This document shows, piece by piece, positions 46,905 through 55,397 of a DNA stretch of 64,000 nt (position 1 is its first letter; every line of letters begins with the position of its first letter). The DNA lies in the NCBI GenBank assembly GCA_030544215.1, contig JARZZO010000002.1, positions 61,216,150 through 61,280,149 on the forward strand. Direction: 5' to 3'. A model generated the notes under the pieces. It did not search any database. It saw only the letters and a program-made list of their open reading frames with translations, and was not told where the DNA came from. The translations under genes were made by a program, and so were the position numbers. The stretch is from Zantedeschia hybrid cultivar (Eukaryota; Streptophyta; Magnoliopsida; Alismatales; Araceae).

Positions 46905-47440
46905 AATTCCCTACAGGAGATAAGTAAAATATATTTAGCAGATGTTCAATTATTAAATTTTAAAACAAGACAAGGTCTTTTGTTCAAGTTTAACTCCCAC
47001 TAATTTTTGACGGACTGTATAACCCTCAGTTATACAAAACGGGAGACATCGACAGTCTCCTAGTGGGGATCAGAATCTCAATGACTTGCACTACAGCCTT
47101 GTGGATAGCACAACAAACTGTAATACAATCAGAGAGCACCCAACTCATGGGACTTGCAACTCCTTGCAATATCTGATCATAGCTTCGGTCCCCAGAGATT
47201 TAATGGCCTTGTAGATAGCACAACAAGTCATTAATCCTGGTCTAAGCTAACCATCATTACGCGACGAGCATAGATTTGCGTGCAGCCCTTGTGGATAGCA
47301 CAACAAAGCTACATGGTGTGAGTGCTTTAAAATGCCCGTGTGATTAACATGAAAAATCTAGGTTGTTTAGTGCAAAATAAACCTATTAAAAACAGCAACT
47401 AAGTGCAGTGATCGTCAGAAACTTTTGACTTAAAAGTTTC
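46905..47440 (-). repeat. Leader-like region with three CCTTGTGGATAGCACAACAA copies
   Basis: The 20-mer CCTTGTGGATAGCACAACAA occurs at 47,097 and 47,287, and with one change at 47,207, spaced 110 and 80 bp. No open frame. It lies between the Copia gag and the Gypsy LTR and could be the leader of either. Confidence 0.5.
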
Positions 47441-48047
47441 AAAAGAGGTATGATCGCCTACCTGTTTGAACGCGGAAGATATCGAGTCCTTGATTCCCCT
47501 CCTTCAGCCGGCTGAAGAAAGAGAGCCCTTTCTTTGTTCTTTGTTCTTGCTGTTGAATTTGGAGTTTTGAGAAGTTGAGGATTGTCCAGAAATCTTTGTG
47601 ACTTTGTGCTTGATTTCCTTCCTTTAGTTCTCCTTTTTGCAGCTCGCAGAAATATAGAAAGAAATGAAGAAACAATGATGATGAGAATTTAAGTAGAAGC
47701 AGTATCTATACTAATCATGATTTTAAGCATGCAACTAAACATCAAACTTACTTGTTTAATGGCTTTTAAAACCCCTTAATCAAATAGGTTTTGAAAAGAT
47801 GATGTTGTGGTGTGTGTATTGCATAAAGTGATGATGAAGAATGAGAGATTAATGAAGATGTAAAATAAAAATGCAGAAATGAAACACTTATGCCGATTGA
47901 TGAAGCCTTGAATTGGATGAAGAACGGACGCCGCCTTCTGGAAACAGCAGCGCTTCGGCGTTTGGACGTCGTTGCTCCGATCTTCAACTCGCTATCGCTC
48001 AATTAACTCAAGATTACGCTTAGCTTTTTTCTCTTCAACATGTAAGG

Positions 48048-48055
48048 TATTTATA
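48048..48055 (-). promoter_or_regulatory. LTR TATA box
   Basis: TATAAATA on the minus strand followed by CCTTACATG and a leader. All five U3 palindromes lie 100-440 bp upstream of it. Confidence 0.6.
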
Positions 48056-48156
48056 GACCTCTTCTGCGTTCGTAGATTAACATAGAAAAATCTAGGATTT
48101 ATCTATCTTAACTGACTGATAAATACTGATTAATTCATCTTTATCTGTAATTATCT

Positions 48157-48490
48157 AAAACGCGTCCACCATTCCTGACGCCTTTCAGATTAATTAAGAT
48201 AAGGATAAATATCCGAGAAAACTTATCTTTATCTTTATTAGCTAAAATGCGTCTATATGTGCAGACGTCTTTTACACTAATTAAGATAAGGATAAACATC
48301 CGGAAGAGAAGTTAAAATAGCTTAGGAAACCTAAATCGCGTCCACTTCAAAAGACGCATTTTATCTAATTAATCAATTGATTAAAATTCAAATTTTAACG
48401 TTAAAATAGGAATAAACTCTAAATCGCGTCCACACAAGTTGACGTCTTTTAGAATTCTAAATCGCGTCCACACAGATTGACGTCTTTTAA
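48157..48490. repeat. Five 34-bp palindromes in the LTR U3
   Basis: Copies at 48,157, 48,244, 48,333, 48,420 and 48,459. Each reads AAAACGCGTC, AAAATGCGTC or AAATCGCGTC, then 10 variable bases, then GACGCCTTTCAG, GACGTCTTTTA or GACGCATTTTA. The last two share a CACACA-type spacer start and are 39 bp apart. Confidence 0.85.
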
Positions 48491-48666
48491 AATTCTGCAT
48501 ATTTTAACTGAAATTTGAGCTAAAATCAATTCAATTGATTAACTTAAACATGTCTGTTAAACCCAACACTTAAAAAGATCAATAAAAATTAACCAATGAT
48601 TAAATATCAGACCATTCTGAGGCATTATTATATGATATGAAATATACTCGAAATGACGTCAAAATT

Positions 48667-48767
48667 AGCGTGTCTACAGCTGCCTCACCTTGGCATCGTC
48701 TTTGCAAGAAAGTGAAATGGAATGGAATGTACTGAAAAGGTGATGCCAAGGTGTGATGAGACACGCT
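48667..48767. repeat. 100-bp palindrome at the LTR / polypurine tract boundary
   Basis: The left arm AGCGTGTCTACAGC...CACCTTGGCATC (LTR edge plus PPT) is repeated in inverse at 48,734-48,767 (GATGCCAAGGTGTGATGAGA, CACGCT). The loop is about 30 bases. The two arms differ mainly where the LTR begins. Confidence 0.7.
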
Positions 48768-49700
48768 CTTAACATCACATGATTGGAATTTTTCTCGAAA
48801 TCATCAATGAAGATAGCTCAAGGAGATCAAAGAAATCAATCCTGTTTGGATGAGGTAGACAAGGAAATAAAATAAGGTCGATCAACCTCCTCGGAGTGGG
48901 AAGTACCCCAGGTCGTAGACACTGTAGGTTTCATCATGGGGAGCGTTTGCCAGCCAATGTGGACGTGCTGCAACCATGATGGATCTTTAAAAGAAAAACA
49001 AGAAATATTGGATAAAGAGTCCAAGAAAGGATAGAATTCCAAGGATATCTTCAAGCGAACCTCAAAGATAATCAAGATACTCAATTCAGAATGGAATATT
49101 TCATATCATGTTTGATTTTACTTGATTAATGGTCTAAAACTTAATCAATAATCAATTTTTATCACAATGATTTCAAAGTCCTATATGATGCATGTTGGGT
49201 TAAAAGAAAAATATAAAGTCAAATAAAATATAAATTAATCAAGGATAATATTGTTAAATTGTCATTAATGAGTCAAGATACCAATTCTTGTAATTCAGTG
49301 CTAAGCCGAAGCTCGTTTATCCACGCACCATTTCACAAAAGCGGAACCATCGTACTCACTAATTAACAATCCAACGGCCTATCCGTGCGATTAAGAATCC
49401 TCTGGAATTATCACTATTTTTGTTGAAGGGGAACTCAAATTCCAGTTTCATCAAAACCACAAGGTCCTTGGTATACTCTAATAAATATTTACTATATAGT
49501 AATGCGAATGCATAATGAATTACATGAAAGGAATACAAGGGTAGAAATAACTGTCTTTTTAGTCACGGTCAGGACTTCTTGACTCCCATAGTGAGATCTT
49601 CTTTTGATATTTCCAGTTCTACTCAAGTTTTCTTTGAATTTCCTGCAATAAAAAATAAAATCAAAAACCACAGAATTTCGGGTAAATCATATAAAGAGCT
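48768..49700. other. No gene seen; interval between LTR and gene A promoter
   Basis: AT-rich DNA with no domain on either strand. It belongs to the interior of the Gypsy element if the LTR call is right. Confidence 0.4.
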
Positions 49701-49768
49701 GAAACGCGTCATGTCGAGCAGACGCCATTCAATCTTGAAACGCGTCAGTGCTCCTCGACGCCTTTTAC
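49701..49768. repeat. Two 34-bp palindromes upstream of gene A
   Basis: GAAACGCGTC, spacer, GACGCCATTCAA at 49,701-49,732 and TTGAAACGCGTC, spacer, GACGCCTTTTA at about 49,735-49,767. They lie 105-170 bp upstream of the gene A TATA box. Confidence 0.85.
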
Positions 49769-49871
49769 TCACAGAAACAGGTTTCTGGCTGTTCTCTATT
49801 CGGATTCCAACTCTACCAATGTACATCCCTTTTCCAACCCGGAAAAGTCTTCCTAGGATCGCAATTCCTTC

Positions 49872-49879
49872 TATATAAA
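49872..49879 (+). promoter_or_regulatory. TATA box of gene A
   Basis: TATATAAA followed by CACCC, about 135 bp upstream of the first ATG. It supports a plus-strand promoter inside the minus-strand Gypsy element. Confidence 0.65.
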
Positions 49880-50013
49880 CACCCTTAGGTTGTTCCCAAG
49901 CAATCCTACCGTAATCCAAAGATCCAAAGTTGAGTTTTCTCCCAAAGTTTCAAGGTTTCTTCAAAGTTTCCAAGGTTTCCAAGCTTCAAGAAGGAGGAAC
50001 TCCGAAAAAGGGG

Positions 50014-50103
50014 ATGTATTCTTCAAACAAGAGGATGAAGATGTCTCTAGAGAAGTTCTCCGACATAGAAAATCACCTCAATGGAAGAGATCCTAATCTT
50101 CAA
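50014..50103 (+). CDS. Gene A exon 1, antisense plant-mobile-domain-like gene
   Basis: Starts at ATG (MYSSNKRMKMSLEKFSDIE) and ends LQ before GTAAGT, phase 0. A second Met ten codons later could also serve. The 55-bp intron to exon 2 is very short. It lies 135 bp downstream of a TATA box. Confidence 0.65.
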
Positions 50104-50158
50104 GTAAGTTAAATCAACTTCCTTTCAATTCTTCTTCATGTTCTCCTTTTGTTTTCAG

Positions 50159-51361
50159 AATTATCCTATGTTTTCTGGCCCAAGGAAGTTTACCTCTCTC
50201 CCTTGGATTCGTAAACTTGCAAAAAGTGTTAAGCTTTCCATGCAAGTGTTCATATCCAAGTGGAATCTCCAAGGTTTTGTGGTACTTGCCAAGAATTACA
50301 AAAGCGCGAACATAGATTGGGCGGCTATGGGTGCCTTGATCGAGTGGTGGCATCCCCAAACTCATACGTTCTTCTTCCAAGACTTCGAGTGCACGATCCT
50401 TTTGGAGGAGGCGGAGTTTCTTCTAGGTCTCCCAAAGACCAAAGAGAACAAAGATAAGATAGCCTTGACAAGAGAGAGAATCACCGGTCAACAATTGTTG
50501 ACATCGATTATGAAGGATCTTTCAGAAGCTAAAGGATGCCTCGCCAAAAGGGGAATCAATCTTGCAAAGCTAGCCGAGTGGACTCTATATGAAATTGATG
50601 ATCTAAGGGAGGATGAAGCGGAGGATGTAACGAAAGCTTTAGTCACATGCCTTGCCGGTGCCTTGTTCTTTCCTGCACAGGATAACATCTTGGAAGATGA
50701 TCAGGTTAGTGCTATATGTGCAATCTTCGAAGGTAAATCCATTAGTACTGCACTCTTGACATATCTTTACAGCGGACTTTCTGCGGCATCCGTGGGCCGT
50801 CCTCCTTATGGGTGCATGCTACTCTTTACCTTATGGGTTGAACTTCACTTTAAATTCTAGTACAACAAGAAAAGGCCTTTGAATCCATCTCAAATCTTCT
50901 TAAATAGCCCAATTCATTGCATTGCTAACATTGTAAAGTTCAATGAGCATATGGTTAACAAGGTGCCAAAGCTCAAGACCCGGGCCGATTGGAGAGAGTA
51001 TCTGAAGCTCATGACGTCCGACATATTCGACTCATCTCCGCTCGCTCTTGTTGGAAAACCTGTTTGGGTGCGCCGTGCAGCAGGAGCAGATCTTAAGTTG
51101 ATTGGAGCCACCGAGTTCGTGTTATACAATCCACATCGGTGCCTTACTCAACTTAGCTTGAGCCGTCGTGAATTTCCTGAGTTCTCTTCCACACTCCCAA
51201 TCAAGAAGCGTGACTTGAAATCCGATGAAGATTATGAAGCCGTACAAATCATCACCACTCTATGGAACCTTGGCTTTAGTTATCGTGTAAAATCCTCTAA
51301 AGATAGAGATAGAGGATTGAAATTTCCTTATCTTAAAAGTCTTCATGAAATTCTCCCTTAA
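50159..51361 (+). CDS. Gene A exon 2, plant-mobile-domain-like protein with one in-frame TAG
   Basis: After TTTTCAG the frame runs in phase 0 with exon 1. It begins NYPMFSGPRKF and contains ALIEWWHPQTHTFFF...ILLEEAEFLLGLP, the pattern of a helix, a W-x-P-x-THTF turn and an L-E-E/D-x-LLGLP helix found in plant mobile domain / aminotransferase-like proteins. This domain occurs both in host genes (MAIN/MAIL1 type, linked to silencing and genome stability) and in transposons. An in-frame TAG at 50,858 splits the protein. The second half (WVRRAAGADLKLIGA, KKRDLKSDEDYEAV) stays open to 51,361. No catalytic residue set is visible. It lies between the Gypsy pol and 3' LTR in opposite orientation. Function in the element is unknown. 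Confidence 0.6.
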
Positions 51362-51512
51362 ATGTCCTCTTTCTCTTTATGATGCAATAAAGAATTTCAT
51401 TGAATAAAGAGCGATTTTTCACGCCTTGAAATCTTTCTTAACTTCCTGTGATGTGCACATGATTTTTCCTCTAATAAAAATCGGATTCAACAGTTCGGGT
51501 TCTGTAAAATTC

Positions 51513-51858
51513 AAAACGCGTCCACTCAGAAAGACGCCTTTCAACCATAATTTTTTTTTCAGAAATTCAATTTAATCCTCAAAAACCTGATTAAATCTTA
51601 AATTGCGTCTTAACATGTTGACGCTTTTCAACTCTCTCTCCTACTTTTTCCAGGATTCTGCCATTAATTCCATGATTAATTCTCTTAAACGCGTCAACAC
51701 TTTAAGACGCCTTTCATCATTTTCCTTTGTACGGCTCTGACCAGAATCTTGAAACGCGTCATGATAAGTAGACGTGTTTTACTATTTTCAAACAGCTGTC
51801 CTTGCCGCCTCAACTTATGCGCCCTAAAACGCGTCTGCCTGAGTCGACGCCTTTCAAC
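51513..51858. repeat. Five 34-bp palindromes between genes A and B
   Basis: Copies at 51,513, 51,600, 51,686, 51,751 and 51,826. Left halves AAAACGCGTC, AAATTGCGTC, TTAAACGCGTC, TTGAAACGCGTC and AAAACGCGTC; right halves GACGCCTTTCAA, GACGCTTTTCAA, GACGCCTTTCAT, GACGTGTTTTA and GACGCCTTTCAA. All spacers are 10 bases and all differ. Distances between copies are 65-87 bp. They occupy the region upstream of gene B's start (51,994). Confidence 0.9.
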
Positions 51859-51993
51859 CTTTTCGTTACAGACCCGCGAAGGCCCCCCTTTCTTCCTCAC
51901 TTTTCACAAAAACTCTTTCTTTCTCCTCTCTCCGGCGACCGAACTCCGGCGATCTCGGTTTCTTTCTCCCTCAAAACTCCCTCTATTCGAGCG

Positions 51994-52176
51994 ATGGAAC
52001 ATGGTGAAGGATCCAAGAAGATGAAAACCTTAGCCAAGAGGCGGCGAAGGCACGAAGAAGAAGCTCCCGAGGAGGTTCCGGCGATGCTAGCCGAAGCCGC
52101 GGCTTTCTTGGAGGAGGAACTCCCTCCACTGGCACCCATGGCGGTGGAAGAAGAAGAGGAGGGCGACGTCCACACG
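51994..52176 (+). CDS. Gene B exon 1 (acidic N-terminus)
   Basis: Start MEHGEGSKKMKTLAKRRRRH, with a basic cluster that could serve as a nuclear localisation signal, then an acidic Glu/Ala/Pro-rich stretch to EEEEEGDVHT. Donor ACACG/GTAAG, phase 0. The leader is CT-rich. No clear TATA box is seen, and the five palindromes lie 140-480 bp upstream. Confidence 0.6.
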
Positions 52177-52255
52177 GTAAGATCCCTGTGGTTTGAGTGG
52201 ATGAAGAAAAAAGAAGGAGAAAGGGGTTCTTCAAAGAACCCGGAATCTGGACTTG

Positions 52256-52418
52256 AAAGGCGTCCAGACCAGGTGACGCTATTCAAAAGGCGTCGCCCTG
52301 GGCTGACGTCTTTCAAGATAAATTCTGAATTTTTAATTAGGTAGAAAATAATTTTGAATTGCGTCAGGGCATGTGGACGTGTTTTGAAAAACGTCTGTGT
52401 GTGCTGACGCCTTTCAAA
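52256..52418. repeat. Four 34-bp palindromes inside gene B intron 1
   Basis: Copies at 52,254, 52,284, 52,354 and 52,386. The first two overlap at their ends. TTGAAAGGCGTC, spacer, GACGCTATTCAA shows the full 12-base arms. TTGAATTGCGTC and AAAAACGTC head the other two. All spacers are 10 bases. Confidence 0.85.
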
Positions 52419-52481
52419 ATAGAAGTGATTTTCCTGTTTTTATTCATTACTAACCCCTATTTTTATGTTTTTTATTTGCAG

Positions 52482-53201
52482 GGAGTGATGAGGGCCAAGA
52501 TCTCATGGGACCTAGTGATAGGTGCCTATAGGGGTCTCCCGGATTTCCAGAAAGCGCGCCTGCGCCGGATGGGATTCGGCGAGGTACTAGACATCGAGCC
52601 ATTTTGGCTCGATTTGGTCCTCCTGCAGGCGTTGCGGGAGAGGTGGCATGCGGAAAGCCGTGCTTTCCTAATGCCGTGGGGACATATGGTCCCCACCCTA
52701 GAGGATGTGGCCAGGATCACTGGCCTCAGGGTAGAGGGCCGACCAGTTAGTGGGGTGACTTACCCCAACTATCAGGGACTAGCATAGGCTCTTCTAAGGA
52801 TAGAGGTGTCCAGCCTAGGCAGAGAGTCTAGGATGGTTCCTAGAGTAGAAGTAGAGGCAGCTTTAGGACTAGACGAGCCCCGGCGTCGGTCTGACGAGAC
52901 CCGGGAGGAGTTTAGGGATAGACTAGCAGAGTCATCGTCCGCCGCATACTGTAGTGACCCTAGTCAGGGGGAGGAGGTAGATAGGCAGCATAGGGTCTTC
53001 TTAGTTTTCTTCTTTAGTCGGTTGCTCTTCGGTACGAAGGGCGACCACATCCACTGTAGGTTTCTTTGTTTCCTAGATGACTTAGATAGCTTAGGGGAGT
53101 ATGCCTGGGGTGCGGCCCTTCTGGCCCATCTCTTCGCCGATCTGTCCGCGGTCACGCCGGACCGTGAGACCACTGTCAGCGGCTTCTCGCCGTTTCTTCA
53201 G
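52482..53201 (+). CDS. Gene B exon 2, plant mobile domain, with one in-frame TAG
   Basis: Acceptor TTTGCAG, phase 0 with exon 1. The plant mobile domain begins here: RAKISWDLVIGAYRGLP, then FWLDLVLLQALRERWHAES, MPWGHMVPTLEDVARITGL and a GRPVSG turn, which is the classic order of this domain. An in-frame TAG stands at 52,785 (after YQGLA). The frame then goes on with ALLRIEVSSLG, REEFRDRLAES and SLGEYAWGAALLAHLFADL, so the stop is a point lesion. The exon is GC-rich, unlike the Gypsy coding regions around it. Donor CTTCAG/GTATTA. Confidence 0.7.
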
Positions 53202-53281
53202 GTATTAAATTGTTTTGTTATTTATTCATGATATGCAACATGATATGATGCTTTTTCTAACCTATATGTTCATGAATGCAG

Positions 53282-53440
53282 GTGTGGAGTTATTATTACT
53301 TCCCGCTCGGCAGAGCGCGGATTGCGAGGCCCAGTGCTGTCCCATTGGCCTGCCGTTGGCAGCCAATCGTGGACACGGCTCCACAGCACCACCAGCTGAC
53401 GGCCCTCCGCCGTCAGTTCCTGGATTACCCAGAGCTCCTG
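53282..53440 (+). CDS. Gene B exon 3, plant mobile domain continued
   Basis: After ATGCAG the frame reads VWSYYYFPLGRARIARP in phase 0, the Trp/Tyr-rich segment typical of plant mobile domains, to FLDYPELL. The phase-0 end falls before CTAAGT, not GTAAGT, so the donor appears mutated. If it is not used, translation ends three codons later at TAA. Confidence 0.6.
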
Positions 53441-53529
53441 CTAAGTCTTTAACTTGTTCAATTTTATTAAATGCAGTCTTCTATTCCTTAAATGCAATTT
53501 ATTTATGAATGCATCTAATCTATGTGCAG

Positions 53530-53898
53530 GTGATCTGGCGCCCGTACCTTGGTATGGGCGAGGAGGGTCAGCCGTGGGTGACGGCTGGCAGGAGGAGGTT
53601 CGGGAGGCAAATGTGGGTGCATTGCCTTAATGAGATCGAGCCCCTCCGCCTTCGGCTCGTGATGAGGACCCTGGGCCTCCACCAGGAGTGGATTGATGAG
53701 GAGGTCCCGGAGGGCGTCGGAAGGAGCATGAGGGGCAAGCAAGCCCTCACAGACTGGCGTGCCAAGTTCCCGGAGCAGTATGAGGACTGGCACCGCCGAG
53801 GCGTACGGGTGGAGTCCCGTGCGGAGACTAGCGAAGGCTACCTCTAGCAATACCGGGCCCACTACGCCGATCAACTTCGGCTCCTCCGACCACTCGAT
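53530..53898 (+). CDS. Gene B exon 4, plant mobile domain end, with one in-frame TAG
   Basis: After TGTGCAG: VIWRPYLGMGEEGQPW, a Trp-rich block, then ALTDWRAKFPEQYEDWHRR. An in-frame TAG at 53,845 (after EGYL) is followed by an open QYRAHYADQLRLL to the GTAAGT donor. Phase 0 on both sides. Confidence 0.6.
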
Positions 53899-53981
53899 GT
53901 AAGTATGCATTTATGCGTCTTTAATTTTATTATTATCTTGATTTATATTTGTGAATGAATGTATGTATGTGTGATATGCAG

Positions 53982-54074
53982 GATGCACGTGATGCGGTCA
54001 TCATCGACCTCCGGGCTCGCCTACATGATGCGGAGGCCCAGTTAGAACAAGTCCAGAAGGAGTTGTTCGATCTG
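53982..54074 (+). CDS. Gene B exon 5, coiled-coil start
   Basis: Between ATGCAG and GTATGT, phase 0. DARDAVIIDLRARLHDAEAQ is the first part of a heptad-type coiled coil (LEQVQKELFDL). Confidence 0.6.
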
Positions 54075-54154
54075 GTATGTATGAATGAATATGAGTGCAT
54101 GTTTTTAATTAATTATTTTTGGCGATTGACACTGACAGTTGTCTTTTGGTGCAG

Positions 54155-54304
54155 CGAGCCGTCTACACCCAGGCGGCTCCCCCTACCCACGGAGCGTCAT
54201 CATCCTCTTCCTCCGCTCATGATGCTGCCCTAGCTGATCTTCAGAGTCAGCTCGCCTCTGCCATCCACCGGGCTTCTCTCGCGGAGGAGGACCGTGCTAC
54301 TCGG
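54155..54304 (+). CDS. Gene B exon 6, Ser/Ala linker and coiled coil
   Basis: Between GTGCAG and GTAAAT, phase 0. A Pro/Ser-rich linker (GASSSSSSAHD) is followed by ADLQSQLASAIHRASLAEED. Confidence 0.6.
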
Positions 54305-54382
54305 GTAAATTCTTCAACTTTTGACTTCTAAATTTGATTTTAATTACTTGATTGCCTTGAACTAACAATGACTTTTATTCAG

Positions 54383-54874
54383 GTTGCTGAGCTTCAGGAA
54401 GCCCTTCAGAGGGCTGAAGCGGAGCTAGAGCGTTCTCGCGCGGCAGCGGCTCGTGCCGAGGCTGACGCTGCGCGGATCCAGGCTCTGGAGGAGCAGGTGG
54501 CGTGTCTCTCCACCGGAGATCTTCCTCGAGAGTTTGCACACCTCCAGTCTCGACTGGGGTTCATCAACGAGGAGCGAGAGCGGGAGAGGCAGGAGCGGCA
54601 GAAGATGGACGCCGAGATATCTGCTCTTCGGGTTCAGCTTGGCATTGCAGAGCATGAGCGCCGGAGTATGGAGGAGAGGTACAGGCGTGCTCGACAGCGT
54701 GCGCAAGAGCGCGGTTTGACGAGTGCTTTCACTGCCAGTGCTGCTGTATCTTCCGGCCAGGCAGGGCTGAGTACGATGGGGCCACCCCCACCTCCCAGTC
54801 GAGGACCAGCACCGGACGCGCCTGACGAGGCCCAGAGCCAGTTGGATGAGGGCGGAGGGGAGAGCCAGCCTTGA
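54383..54874 (+). CDS. Gene B exon 7, long coiled coil and C-terminus
   Basis: After TATTCAG, phase 0. About 100 residues of Glu/Arg/Ala heptads (ELQEALQRAEAELERSRAA, ERERERQERQKMDAEISAL) suggest oligomerisation. It ends with a Pro/Ser/Gly-rich tail (PPPPPSRGPAPDAP) and the stop at 54,872. The gene has seven exons, all junctions in phase 0, about 720 codons. A plant mobile domain followed by a coiled coil occurs in plant TE-related genes. Its role in the element is unknown. Confidence 0.65.
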   Translation, partial: VAELQEALQRAEAELERSRAAAARAEADAARIQALEEQVACLSTGDLPREFAHLQSRLGFINEERERERQERQKMDAEISALRVQLGIAEHERRSMEERYRRARQRAQERGLTSAFTASAAVSSGQAGLSTMGPPPPPSRGPAPDAPDEAQSQLDEGGGESQP

Positions 54875-55225
54875 GGGCTTATGTATCTTCTTTTCTTTTC
54901 ATGTATCATGTACAAAAACACTTTTTGATGATATACATGAAACTTTTGGGCTTCAATCTTGTGTTCCTGTGCTTGTCTTGTATCCTGTACAACACTCAAC
55001 AAACAGGTTAAGTATCTATTTAGGCTTAGCCCCTTGCCTGACCAAATGAATGGTCAATCAATCTTTTCCTTCAATAAATAGTCAAGGAGCATAGCCTTTA
55101 TTAACAAAAGTAATGAGAATAATCAAACTTAAGCAAAATGCGACATGCAAGCAGACAGATGCTCACTGAAAATAAAAGGAATGAAACATACTGAGTGCAA
55201 CAAGCAAATGCTAATTGAAATATTT
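54875..55225. other. 3' flank of gene B
   Basis: Probable 3' UTR of gene B (GT-rich, with ATGTATC repeats), then AT-rich DNA. No other signal. Confidence 0.4.
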
Positions 55226-55397
55226 TTGTTGTTTTGAAATATTCATTTTTGTTTGGGGTTTTGAAATATATGCTTTTTTTCGGATTTTGGACATATGTAT
55301 TTTTTTTTATTTTTGACATATGTATTTTTTTTTGGGTTTTTGACATATGTATTTTTTTGGGTTTTTGACATATGTATTTTTTTGGGTTTTGACATAA
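55226..55397 (+). repeat. Tandem repeat of about 26-33 bp, about six units
   Basis: Units of the form TTTTGACATATGTATTTTTT plus GGG; the first two units read GAAATAT in place of GACATAT. It lies between gene B and the Gypsy pol end. Confidence 0.85.

Larger units (their letters stand above)
47441..48678 (-). mobile_element. Putative 3' LTR of the Tat-type Gypsy element (left end uncertain)
   Basis: On the minus strand it begins TGTAGACACGCTAATTTTGA right after a purine-rich AAGGTGAGGCAGC, in the style of plant Tat-lineage LTR starts. U3 holds five 34-bp palindromes and a TATA box at 48,048-48,055. The R-U5 part follows leftward. The left edge is not defined and might lie beyond 47,441. There is no second LTR in the window to compare; the 5' LTR should be beyond 64,000. 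Confidence 0.5.

Noticed and set aside
46905..48678. A 5' LTR of the minus-strand Copia
   Set aside because: It does not match the Copia 3' LTR at 41,920-43,470. The right edge TGTAGACACGC fits the Gypsy element instead.
51897..52316. Minus-strand Ser-rich frame over gene B exon 1
   Set aside because: Shadow of the acidic N-terminus of gene B, whose exon phases are consistent.
48157..52418. The palindromes as a CRISPR-like array (conserved repeats, variable spacers)
   Set aside because: Spacing between copies is irregular, the variable part is only 10 bp and lies inside a palindrome, and the genome is a plant's. No cas-like genes are present.
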